Shown here one piece after another: positions 8,438 to 15,663 of a stretch of DNA of 21,105 bases. Positions within the stretch are counted from its first letter, which is position 1. Each line of letters starts with the position of its first letter. Position numbers and translations under genes: made by a program. A model generated the notes under the pieces. The model searched no databases. It worked only from the letters and a program-made list of their open reading frames with translations, and was not told the origin of the DNA. The DNA is from an uncultured Roseburia sp. (GTDB lineage Bacteria; Bacillota_A; Clostridia; Lachnospirales; Lachnospiraceae). The stretch lies in assembly GCA_900753715.1 (NCBI GenBank), contig CAAEAE010000169.1, forward strand, positions 1-21,105, written 5' to 3'.

Positions 8438-9310
8438 ATGAGGACTGAAAAAGAAATATACGATTTAGTTTTGAATTTTGCTTTTCAAGATGAGAGAATT
8501 AGAATTGTAACTCTTGAGGGGTCTCGCACTAATGTTAATATACCAAAAGACAATCTTCAAGATTATGATATTACTTTTTTTGTTATAGATATGGGAGAAT
8601 TTTTGAAAAGCGATGACTGGCTTAGTGTTTTTGGTAACAGAATTATGATGCAAAAACCTGAAGATATGGAATTATTTCCTCCAGAAGAAAAAGGATTTTC
8701 TTATATAATGCTTTTTGATGATGGTGTAAAGATTGATTTAACTTTGTTACCTGTTTCAATGCTTGAGGAGTATCTTACTCGCGATAAACTTGTAAAAATC
8801 ATGTTAGATAAAGATAATATGATTAAAACAGAAATAGTTCCCACAGATGAAGATTATTACATTAAGTGTCCAACAGAAAGAAAGTTTGATGACTGTTGTA
8901 ACGAATTTTGGAATGTTGCAACATATGTATCCAAGGGCTTACTTCGTGGTGAAATACTATTTGCAATAGACCATATGAATGAAGTATTACGTCATGAACT
9001 TCTTAGGATGATTAGTTGGTATGTCGGTACTGAAAAAGGATTTAATTTCAGTTTGGGTAAAAACTATAAATTTTTAGATAAGCATATTTCAAAAGAATTG
9101 TGGGATAACTTACTAAATACATATTCAATGAGTTCGTATGAAGAAATGTGGAAATCGTTTGATTTGTGTCTATGTTTGTTCAAAAAAATATCTAAAAAAG
9201 TGGCAGATTCACTTGGTTATAATTATCCTGATTATGATGAAAACGTTACAAAATATTTGGAAACACAAAAGAGAATTTCAAATAAATATCTTTATGGTAA
9301 TAGGTATTGA
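8438..9310 (+). CDS. ant(6): Aminoglycoside 6-adenylyltransferase ANT(6), streptomycin resistance
   Basis: 290 aa from ATG 8438 (MRTEKEIYDL, the usual family start), with GAGGTG just upstream; an in-frame GTG at 8429 overlaps that site. Motifs of the ANT(6)/AadE family are clear: TLEGSRTN (27-32 region), DYDITFFV with the metal-binding D42 and D44, KPEDMELFPPEEKG, GVKIDLTLLP with the third acidic residue, DEDYYIKCPTERKFDDCCNEFWN, and FSLGKNYKFL. Family members transfer AMP to the 6-OH of streptomycin. Full length, no missing catalytic residue seen, so likely functional. Base composition is much more AT-rich than its neighbours, pointing to separate acquisition. The exact subtype (Ia, Ib or other) needs alignment. 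Confidence 0.95.
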   Translation: MRTEKEIYDLVLNFAFQDERIRIVTLEGSRTNVNIPKDNLQDYDITFFVIDMGEFLKSDDWLSVFGNRIMMQKPEDMELFPPEEKGFSYIMLFDDGVKIDLTLLPVSMLEEYLTRDKLVKIMLDKDNMIKTEIVPTDEDYYIKCPTERKFDDCCNEFWNVATYVSKGLLRGEILFAIDHMNEVLRHELLRMISWYVGTEKGFNFSLGKNYKFLDKHISKELWDNLLNTYSMSSYEEMWKSFDLCLCLFKKISKKVADSLGYNYPDYDENVTKYLETQKRISNKYLYGNRY

Positions 9311-9329
9311 CAAATTCCAATTTGTCGAA
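9307..9329. repeat. Palindrome at the end of ant(6)
   Basis: GACAAATT (9309-9316) and AATTTGTC (9319-9326) form a perfect 8-bp stem around CC, overlapping the ant(6) stop codon. The extended 23 bp are an imperfect inverted copy of 7585-7607. There is no T-run, so it is a poor terminator. Confidence 0.6.
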
Positions 9330-9378
9330 TAGATGAGATTTATTATGGCAAAGAACTAATTTAATATCGAACACCTAA

Positions 9379-9417
9379 AGGTGGCATGGAAATTATAAAA
9401 CCATGACCACCTTTTTT
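9379..9417 (+). terminator. Terminator after ant(6), in the leader of the mobilization genes
   Basis: AGGTGGCATGG (9379-9389) pairs with CCATGACCACCT (9401-9412; one bulged A), followed by a T-run (9412-9417). It ends the cargo transcript. Being only 35 bp before the DUF3847 gene, it could also attenuate read-through into mobilization. Confidence 0.75.
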
Positions 9418-9451
9418 GTTACAAAAAATCAAGAAAAAGGAGATTGAAATT

Positions 9452-9805
9452 ATGTTACAGAACAATGAAAAAACAGCAGAGGTATTAATGGCAGAGAAGA
9501 TTGTGGAGCAGGCAAAGGCAAGGCTTGCAGAAGCTAAGAGAAAGGCAAGTCAGCAGAAGCGCAAAGAGGAAAATCAGCACAAGTACATGATGGGTGGTAT
9601 TGTTCATAAATACTTTCCAGAGTGCTACCAGTTTGACGAGCAGGAGATGAACAGAATTATTGCTTCAGGGATGAAGTCGGAGCAGTGCCAGCGCATTATT
9701 GAAATCGTGAAAAAGGAAAGTGCTGAAAAGCGTGAGAATGCAGTTGTAAAAGCTGAAAGTGAGGTGGCAGGGGATGAAGGTACTGGCAAGAGCGAAAATG
9801 CCTAA
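9452..9805 (+). CDS. DUF3847 family protein, mobilization accessory
   Basis: 117 aa from ATG 9452, with AAAAAGGAG upstream; an in-frame start at 9416 would lie inside the terminator. N-terminal half is a Lys/Glu/Ala-rich helix (AEKIVEQAKARLAEAKRKASQQKRKEE), then HKYMMGGIVHKYFPECYQFDEQEMNRII, which resembles DUF3847, and an acidic tail. Proteins of this family are commonly found directly upstream of MobA/MobL relaxases. A role as a relaxosome accessory DNA-binding protein is inferred from position and the basic coiled-coil character. Confidence 0.8.
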   Translation: MLQNNEKTAEVLMAEKIVEQAKARLAEAKRKASQQKRKEENQHKYMMGGIVHKYFPECYQFDEQEMNRIIASGMKSEQCQRIIEIVKKESAEKRENAVVKAESEVAGDEGTGKSENA

Positions 9806-9812
9806 GACCAGT

Positions 9813-10047
9813 CAACGAGATTTTCTCGTTGCGCACAGATATACCATCTGCGATGGTATGTGCGCTCTCCGAGGGGTCTTGCAGACAGCTGTTGCCTGCC
9901 GAGGGCAGTCAAAAGGGAACACTGCGCTTTCCCTTCGGTGCAGAGGGCGCACCTACCCATTTGCATACTTTGCGTTCAGTGAAGCTCCAAAGAGCGGAGC
10001 TTCACTGTTCACAAAGTCAGCCGATACCGCACAATCCACAGTATCGG
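9813..10047. other. Hairpin-rich region, putative oriT of the nested element
   Basis: Noncoding gap between the DUF3847 and relaxase genes with five strong inverted repeats: CAACGAGA/TCTCGTTG (9813-9820 with 9824-9831); GCGCACA+TACCATC with GATGGTA+TGTGCGC (9831-9865, internal asymmetric bulge); AAGGGAA/TTCCCTT (9913-9919 with 9929-9935); a perfect 12-bp stem 9977-9988 with 9996-10007; CCGATAC/GTATCGG (10021-10027 with 10041-10047). A cluster of inverted repeats just upstream of a relaxase gene is the usual setting of an origin of transfer. The nick site cannot be assigned by eye. Confidence 0.6.
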
Positions 10048-10083
10048 TCTGCCACAGCCTATGCAGGAGAGTGAGGTGTGGCT

Positions 10084-11631
10084 ATGGCAGTTAAAAACCT
10101 AAGTACCCGAGTTGCCATTATCGGAAGAGGTGCAAAGTGCAGAGGTGGTTCATCCGCAGTTGACAAGTCTGCATATATCAGCCGTACCACCATGTACTCT
10201 GAATATGACGGAACAACCTATTACCCGAAGTATACCGAGGATTTGGTGCATAATGAGGTCATGCTTCCGGTCAATGCACCAGCAGAATATTCAGACCCAT
10301 CGGTGCTATGGAACTCCGTTGAAATGAGGGAGAGTAAATCTGCCAAAGCACAGCTGGCGAGGTCATATAAAATCAATCTGCCGAATGAGTGGAGTTATGA
10401 GCTTGCCATAGAGGTAATGAGGGATTATGTGAAAAGGAACTTTGTGGATGACGGAATGTGTGCGCAGTTTGCCATCCATGACTCTGAAAATCCGAATACG
10501 CACCAGCGTAATCTTCACTGCCATATTATGCTTACCATGCGTCCTATTTTGGAAGATGGTTCATGGGGAGATAAGCAGAAGAAGATTTATGCACTGGACG
10601 CAGACGGAAACAAGATAAGAAAAAAGAATGGGCAATATAAATGCACCACGCAGGATGTGACTGGATGGAACAGCAGGGAGAATGCCAGGAAGTGGCGCAA
10701 GGATTTAGCTGACACCATAAATGCGGTCAATGATAAAAACGGATTAAGGGAGAATTTTTGGGAGCATAGGTCATTTGCGGAGCAGGGGCTTGATACCATA
10801 CCACAGATACATTTGGGAGAGAAAGCCAGTGCGCTGGAAAGGGCAGGAATACAGACCGAGAGAGGAAATGTCAACCGCAGGATAATGGAGCAGAATAAGG
10901 CTATTCTTACTGCAAAAATGCTTGTGGCAAAGGCAGAGGAACAGTTGCAGAAGCTTGTTAATTCCAAGCCAGTTGAAGCAGTACGAAATACTGCAAATGA
11001 AGTCCTTGATATGATTAGGGCAGTTGTCGGCAAAAAGGGCAGACTGGAATTGCCAGTAATCAAGAGCAAATATGTGAGGAAGATTTCACAAAGACAGGCT
11101 TTGCAGGAGCAGGACAGAATGGAGAGGTTTGTTGTTGCAAATCAGATTGAGAGCTTTGAGCAGTTGCAGGAGTTTAAGACGCAGCGAGAGCCAGCCTATG
11201 AGAAGTTGTCAGCGGAGCGACAGCAAATTGCGGAGCAGATAGCAAGACTGGAGCAGTTGCTTGTGGCATACAGCGAGTATGAACCTTATATCGTGTATCA
11301 TAAGACCAGTAATTCACTGAAAGGATTTGCCAAGCGTAAATATGATAAGGAGCATGAAACGGAGCTTAGAGATTACGACAGTTATCGTGCAGAATTGAAG
11401 AAAATGCTGTCCTCTGATGAGAAGATTACACCGAAGAAATGGACAGCGGAAAAGACGAAACTGGAAGAACGATTGCAGGAGAGCAATCCCGACTATGCAA
11501 GAGTGGTTACGGAGCTTGCGTCAACAGAGGTTATTGAGCATAACAGAAAAATGCTTGCCATGACCCGAGAAGCCGAGAAGAAACAGCATAGTCAGATACA
11601 CAGCAGGAAGAAAAATGAACAGTCATTATGA
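10084..11631 (+). CDS. mobA: MobA/MobL family relaxase of the nested element
   Basis: 515 aa from ATG 10084 (GAGG at 10073-10076); a GTG at 10078 with GGAGA upstream is an equally possible start, adding two residues. Residues 1-260 form the MobA/MobL nuclease: RGGSSAVDKSAYISR with candidate catalytic Tyr31, QLARSYKINLPNEW, and the metal-binding HIS cluster H132, H145, H147 (FAIHD ... NLHCHIML). Then a WR-rich segment (ENARKWRKDLAD) and GLDTIPQIHLGEKASALE, a typical family ending. From about 270 on the protein is long charged coiled coil without an obvious helicase or primase domain. It should nick oriT and lead the strand into a mating channel supplied by a helper, plausibly the host ICE. Confidence 0.93.
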   Translation: MAVKNLSTRVAIIGRGAKCRGGSSAVDKSAYISRTTMYSEYDGTTYYPKYTEDLVHNEVMLPVNAPAEYSDPSVLWNSVEMRESKSAKAQLARSYKINLPNEWSYELAIEVMRDYVKRNFVDDGMCAQFAIHDSENPNTHQRNLHCHIMLTMRPILEDGSWGDKQKKIYALDADGNKIRKKNGQYKCTTQDVTGWNSRENARKWRKDLADTINAVNDKNGLRENFWEHRSFAEQGLDTIPQIHLGEKASALERAGIQTERGNVNRRIMEQNKAILTAKMLVAKAEEQLQKLVNSKPVEAVRNTANEVLDMIRAVVGKKGRLELPVIKSKYVRKISQRQALQEQDRMERFVVANQIESFEQLQEFKTQREPAYEKLSAERQQIAEQIARLEQLLVAYSEYEPYIVYHKTSNSLKGFAKRKYDKEHETELRDYDSYRAELKKMLSSDEKITPKKWTAEKTKLEERLQESNPDYARVVTELASTEVIEHNRKMLAMTREAEKKQHSQIHSRKKNEQSL

Positions 11632-11639
11632 CAGTGAGA

Positions 11640-11677
11640 GGGCAGTTTACAAGCATTGGTTTGTAGCTGTCCTTTTT
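11640..11677 (+). terminator. Terminator after mobA
   Basis: GGGCAGTTTACAA (11640-11652) pairs, with some G-U pairs, with TTTGTAGCTGTCC (11660-11672), followed by TTTTT (11673-11677). It separates the relaxase from tnpW. Confidence 0.65.
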
Positions 11678-11695
11678 GCGTGAAGGGAGAAGAAC

Positions 11696-11854
11696 ATGGA
11701 AGAAAGCAAGAAAGTGAATACAGAGCATTTCAAGAAAAAGATAGGTAATACCACTTATCGGGTAAGAGTGCATTTTCCGCAGAATACCAAGCGGACTTTT
11801 ACGGACAGCGTGAATACGCTGATTATGAATGAATGTACCAGCAAAAAGAAATAA
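11696..11854 (+). CDS. tnpW: Transposon-encoded protein TnpW
   Basis: 52 aa: MEESKKVNTEHFKKKIGNTT, then YRVRVHFPQNTKRTF, then DSVNTLIMNE. The IGNTTYRVRVHF core and terminal helix match the small TnpW family found at the ends of serine-recombinase transposons of Clostridia. GAAGGGAG lies eight bases before the start. Function unknown; a DNA-binding or recombination-directionality role is possible for such a small basic protein. It ends 32 bp before the right end of the element. Confidence 0.75.
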   Translation: MEESKKVNTEHFKKKIGNTTYRVRVHFPQNTKRTFTDSVNTLIMNECTSKKK

Positions 11855-11868
11855 ATCCACATCCTACA

Positions 11869-11886
11869 TTGACAAATCCTCACAGA
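11869..11886 (+). other. Right end of nested element: -35 half of a circle-joint promoter and GA crossover
   Basis: A perfect TTGACA (11869-11874) points outward, 12 bp from the crossover GA (11885-11886). In the integrated state the DNA 17 bp downstream (CCCTGC) is no -10 box. In the circle it would be 17 bp from TACACT of the left end. Confidence 0.75.
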
Positions 11887-12559
11887 GGATACCCTGCTGT
11901 CTGCTATGGAGCACGCAGGAACAGAGGATATGCCGGATGATGTGGAGCGGAAAGGGCTTGGCACACCTGCCACCAGGGCCTCCATCATTGAAAAGCTGGT
12001 GTCCTCCGGTTTTGTGGAGCGTAAGGGCAAGAACCTTATCCCTACCAGGAACGGTATCAATCTGGTAACGGTCCTCCCGGAAGTCCTGACCTCGCCCCAA
12101 CTCACCGCTGACTGGGAGAATAAGCTGTCCTTAGTGGCAAAGGGAGAACTTTCCCCGGAAACATTCATGGAGGGGATTGAAAGCATGGCAAAAGAACTGA
12201 TCGCCCGCTACTCCCATATCTCCGAGGACAAGCAAAAGCTGTTTGCCCCGCAGAAAGAGTCTGTGGGTGTCTGTCCCCGCTGCGGCCAGCCAGTCTTTGA
12301 GGGAAAGAAGAATTTTTACTGCGGAGACCGGGGCTGCGGCTTTGTTCTGTGGAAGAATGACCGTTTCTGGACTTCCCGCAGAAAAGAGCTGACAAAGAAG
12401 ATGGCCGCCGATCTGCTCTCTAAAGGGAAAACCAAAGTCAAGGGGCTCTATTCCGAAAAGAAAGATACCACCTATGACGCGGTTATCGTGATGGAGGATA
12501 CAGGCGGGAAGTATATCAACTTTAAGACCGAGTTCACCAAAGGGAAAGGAGGCCGCTAA
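11887..12559 (+). pseudogene. topB: DNA topoisomerase III, 3' part
   Basis: Residues 473-696 of the reconstructed topoisomerase: DTLLSAMEHAGTEDMPDD, then VERKGLGTPATRASIIEKL (typical of the type IA core), RNGINLVTVLPEVLTSPQLTADWE, and a C-terminal zinc finger CPRCG ... CGDRGCG. The first base, G11887, completes codon GAG with GA of 4946-4947. An ATG at 11906 could restart translation, but no good ribosome site precedes it, and such a fragment would lack the Toprim and active Tyr. It overlaps ardA by one base (TAATG). Confidence 0.92.
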
Positions 12560-13269
12560 TGCAGGATAATTCCTCTGATTATATTTTCAAGGCGTATATC
12601 ACCAACACGGCTGCCTATGACAGCGGAGAACGTGACAATGCCGGAACCTGGCTCTATTTCCCGGCAAATGCAGAGGAAATCACCGCTGCCTTTACAGAGA
12701 TTGGACTGCCGATCTCTGCCACGCCGGATATGTATTTCTTTGATGATTATGTCTCGAATGTACCAGGGCTTAGGCTGGCTCTCCCCATGTACGCCCATGT
12801 GGATGATCTGGCAATGCTGGCACAGGAACTTTCCGATCTGCCCGACCATGAATTTAACAAGCTGATGGCCGTCCAGGAAACACCCCTGCGGCTGACGGAC
12901 TTTGAGCAGTTCAAAGAGTATCCCCACAACTTTGATTATTTCATCCTCATTCCGGGGATGAACAGTGATGAGGCTCTGGGACGCTACCAGCTCTATGAGA
13001 GCGGCATGGTAGAAATGCCGGAGGTGTGGAAAGCCGGCATTGACCCGGAGGCTTTCGGTCGCAAAGTCCGGGAACAGGACAACGGATATTTCACGGATAA
13101 GGGGTATGTCCTCTTATCCGGGGATGAATGGGAGCGGGAAAAACCTACGGTGAAACAGGACAAGGAGGTCAAACCCTCCGTCAAGGATTTTTTGAAACAG
13201 GCAAAGAAAGAATGTGCCGCCCGTGAGGTGCTGCCGCCAAAAGCAGACAAACACGGGCCGGAACTGTAA
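12559..13269 (+). CDS. ardA: Antirestriction protein ArdA
   Basis: 236 aa. Residues about 8-185 match ArdA: FKAYITNTAAYDSGE, GTWLYFPANAEEI, the acidic DMYFFDDYVSNVPGL, GRYQLYESG, and EAFGRKVREQDNGYFTDKGYVLL. ArdA proteins mimic DNA through their acidic surface and block type I restriction enzymes, protecting incoming ICE DNA. The C-terminal extension (about 200-236) is basic and contains KPSV...LKQAKKECAAR...PEL, which recurs at the end of the next protein. The start overlaps the topB stop. In this locus the 6.9-kb insertion separates it from the upstream operon, so its expression may be reduced. Confidence 0.9.
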   Translation: MQDNSSDYIFKAYITNTAAYDSGERDNAGTWLYFPANAEEITAAFTEIGLPISATPDMYFFDDYVSNVPGLRLALPMYAHVDDLAMLAQELSDLPDHEFNKLMAVQETPLRLTDFEQFKEYPHNFDYFILIPGMNSDEALGRYQLYESGMVEMPEVWKAGIDPEAFGRKVREQDNGYFTDKGYVLLSGDEWEREKPTVKQDKEVKPSVKDFLKQAKKECAAREVLPPKADKHGPEL

Positions 13270-13283
13270 GGAGGTGCAATTAT

Positions 13284-15101
13284 ATGGGATACAGCCATGA
13301 CAGCGAATTTCCGTTTGCAGCATTTATCACCAACTTGGGAAAATACAATGAGGGCGAGCTTGTGGGGGAATGGGTAAAGTTCCCTACTACCCCGGAAAAG
13401 CTGCAGGAAGTATTTGAGCGTATCGGTATTGGCTCTGCGGATGATTTCGGCAATCCCTATGAGGAATGGTTCATCACGGACTATGACTGTTATGTAGATG
13501 GACTCTATAACCTCTTAGGGGAATACGAGAACCTAGACGAACTCAACTACCTGGCTTCCAAACTGGAGGAACTGGGCGAGTCGGAATATGAACACTTCCA
13601 GGCAGCTATGGAGATCAGCGACTACACCGGCAGCTTAAAAGACCTTATCAACCTGACTGACAATCTGGATAAATATGATGTGTACCCCGGCATTGACGAC
13701 TACGACGATCTGGGCCGGTATTACATTGACGAGCTGGGAACCATGCAGGTGCCGGAGTACCTGCAGAACTATATCGACTATGAGGCATACGGGCGTGATA
13801 TTGCCCTGGGAGACACGGGAGCTTTCACCGATTACGGTTATGTGTATGACAATCAGAGCCGCTTTGAGGAATATTATGACGGAGACCGTGAGAATATCCC
13901 GGAGGAATACCGCGTGATGGTCTCCCCGGAGGAAGTGGAAGAACTGGAACCTGACCTTGACCGCCTGGATGTATCAACGGAACTTGCCCTCGATCTGGAT
14001 TTACATTTCCGGGGATACAGTGCCGATTATGAACAGGCATTTCCAAAAGAGCAGGTACAGAGGGAGGCGATCGCTGACGCCCTCCTTGACGGGAACACTT
14101 CCCTTATCAAAACCGGACTTCTCAATATGAGCCGGGAAATGGACCTTAGAGAAGAAACCTCTCCGCTGATCGGACGGCTCACCGATTATGAAAAGGAATA
14201 TGGTATCAACACCTACACCGTATATCAGCTAAAAGAGGTAGAGGAACTTCACCCATACCACTTTGAGGGCAGCGAGTATCTGGAGGCTGCCGGGCTTTCT
14301 ATTGACCGGGCGAACTATGAGGCGGTCTACGCTGCCCCGTTCACCCCTAGAGAGAACCTGGAAAGCATTTATACCGATCTCAATATCCACCGCCCGGATA
14401 ACTTCCGGGGACATAGTCTTTCTGTGTCGGACGTGGTAGTCTTGCAGGAATATGGGAAAGAGACCGCCCATTTCTGTGACCGTTTTGGATACAAGGAAGT
14501 TCCGGAGTTTTTGGAACAGCAGCCAGAAAAGGCAGAGCCGGATATGGGGCAGATCACCTTTTATACAGCGGAGTGTATGGAGTTTCCCTCTTTAGGAGAA
14601 TACCATAACAACCTGACCCTGCAGGAGGCGGTCGCCGCATACCAGGCAATCCCGGCAAATCGGCTTCACGGCATAAAAGGTATCGGCTTCACCCTGGAGG
14701 ATGGCAGCATATACAGCGGTATGGAGTATCCTCTGGTACGGGGAAACCGGATTGACTTGGACAACTTGTGCCTGGTGGAACACTTCAAAGAAAGTCCACT
14801 TGTGCAGGAGGCAGTAATTGATCTGGTGAGAGCCCTCCCTGATCTAACCGTGGATGATCGGGAGAATTTTCTGCTTATGCTGACAGACCCAAAGAACCAT
14901 CTGAAAAATGCAGAGGTTCAGGTGGAGGACGATTACGGTATGATTGACGGTATCATTAACAACGGAGAACGGTCAAAGGATAAGGAGCCGGGAATGGATA
15001 AGCCCTCTGTCCTGGGGCAGCTCTCTCAGGCCAAAAAGGAATGTGCCGAGCGAAAGCCCCCGGAGCTCGGCAAGCCCGGAAAGGATGAGCCGGAACTATG
15101 A
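13284..15101 (+). CDS. Polyvalent protein: ArdA domain, YodL-like domain and LPD-type domain
   Basis: 605 aa. Residues 8-195 are a second, divergent ArdA-like domain (FAAFITNLGKYNEGE, GEWVKFPTTPEKL, EEWFITDYDC, GRYYIDELGTM, GDTGAFTDYGYV). About 235-300 is a helical linker. About 310-405 resembles YodL (TVYQLKEVEELHPYHFEG ... YEAVYAAPF ... RPDNFRGHSLSVSDVV). About 424-520 resembles a large-polyvalent-protein-associated domain (TFYTAECMEFPSLGEY, GIKGIGFTLEDGSIYSG). The tail repeats the KPSV...QAKKECA motif of the preceding ArdA. Such multi-domain proteins are thought to counter host defence during transfer. RBS AAGGAGGTG, 14 bp after ardA. The second and third domain names are from memory of sequence patterns. 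Confidence 0.8.
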   Translation: MGYSHDSEFPFAAFITNLGKYNEGELVGEWVKFPTTPEKLQEVFERIGIGSADDFGNPYEEWFITDYDCYVDGLYNLLGEYENLDELNYLASKLEELGESEYEHFQAAMEISDYTGSLKDLINLTDNLDKYDVYPGIDDYDDLGRYYIDELGTMQVPEYLQNYIDYEAYGRDIALGDTGAFTDYGYVYDNQSRFEEYYDGDRENIPEEYRVMVSPEEVEELEPDLDRLDVSTELALDLDLHFRGYSADYEQAFPKEQVQREAIADALLDGNTSLIKTGLLNMSREMDLREETSPLIGRLTDYEKEYGINTYTVYQLKEVEELHPYHFEGSEYLEAAGLSIDRANYEAVYAAPFTPRENLESIYTDLNIHRPDNFRGHSLSVSDVVVLQEYGKETAHFCDRFGYKEVPEFLEQQPEKAEPDMGQITFYTAECMEFPSLGEYHNNLTLQEAVAAYQAIPANRLHGIKGIGFTLEDGSIYSGMEYPLVRGNRIDLDNLCLVEHFKESPLVQEAVIDLVRALPDLTVDDRENFLLMLTDPKNHLKNAEVQVEDDYGMIDGIINNGERSKDKEPGMDKPSVLGQLSQAKKECAERKPPELGKPGKDEPEL

Positions 15102-15280
15102 GCCGAAGTAAAAAGTGGAAACAGGAATGGAGCTTCTTTCTTGGGGAGAACGGCAGGCGGCAGTACAACAAGATCTGCAGAAAATGTATCCATAGCTGCA
15201 AGCAGAGTTTCCGGGCTGGAATTGTTGCCTGTCCTCTCTACCAGACAGATAGGGCAAAAAAGAGGCGGGAAAAAGGTTGA
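15098..15280 (+). CDS. Small Cys-rich protein of unknown function
   Basis: 60 aa, overlapping the previous stop by four bases (ATGA), so probably coupled and last in the operon. It is very basic (MSRSKKWKQEW ... DRAKKRREKG), with C-x2-C-x3-C (CRKCIHSC) and a fourth Cys in VACPLYQTD, a possible zinc-binding site. No match recalled. The operon position and coupling support it as real. Confidence 0.65.
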   Translation: MSRSKKWKQEWSFFLGENGRRQYNKICRKCIHSCKQSFRAGIVACPLYQTDRAKKRREKG

Positions 15281-15402
15281 AAACAGAGGATTTTATCAGC
15301 TCTGCAAGGCTCAAAATACATAGGCAATAGGATTTGTCCTCTGCCTCCCTACGGGGCAAAATGATAGGAAAAAGTGTCGATTTTCGCCACTTTTCCAGAC
15401 AC
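15281..15402. other. Intergenic region with a second hairpin
   Basis: No gene seen. GGAAAAAGTG (15367-15376) can pair with CACTTTTCC (15388-15396; one bulge), just before the strong terminator. Confidence 0.5.
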
Positions 15403-15456
15403 AAAAATGGAGTACAGTTACCGCTTGTGTGGTGGTAGCTGTACTCCCCATTTTTT
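15403..15456. terminator. Strong bidirectional terminator between convergent operons
   Basis: GGAGTACAGTTACC (15409-15422) pairs with GGTAGCTGTACTCC (15434-15447), 14 bp with one wobble and one mismatch. It has TTTTTT at 15451-15456 on the plus strand and AAAAA at 15403-15407 (a T-run for the minus strand). It ends the plus-strand ICE operon and the minus-strand BRO gene. Confidence 0.88.
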
Positions 15457-15663
15457 ATGCTCTTATTCTCTTTTATCCAGGTAGGAAAGAATGGATGGAT
15501 GTTCGCAGTCGTAGGCGCTGTGGGAATGTGTATAACTGGCTGTATCATGGAACTGTGGGAAACGGCGTTTGCAGGATGTGGGAAAGCCCCGGCTTTTCCA
15601 TGTACTGTGAATGCGTTTTCCATCGGTGTAATGGTCTGTTATGCACATTTCCACGGTGCAGAA
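15457..15663. other. Spacer between terminator and BRO gene, no supported gene
   Basis: An open frame on the plus strand from 15457 gives a hydrophobic peptide that runs on antisense into the BRO gene. It has no good ribosome site or promoter, so it is not called. Confidence 0.5.

Larger units (their letters stand above)
4948..11886 (+). mobile_element. Nested mobilizable transposon of the Tn4451/TnpX type carrying ant(6), inserted in topB
   Basis: 6,939 bp. Boundaries come from the host gene: topB reads ...ACG-GA at the left (GA at 4946-4947) and GA-GGATACC at the right (GA at 11885-11886). Joining 4947 to 11887 gives ACG-GAG-GAT-ACC in frame, and the joined gene is exactly 697 codons including the stop. 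A GA core is the known crossover dinucleotide of TnpX/TndX-type large serine recombinases. Contents in order: serine recombinase, 101-aa protein, nucleoside phosphorylase, ANT(6), DUF3847, putative oriT, MobA/MobL relaxase, TnpW, all on the plus strand. The element is visibly more AT-rich than the ICE around it, especially the ant(6) gene. Confidence 0.93.
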
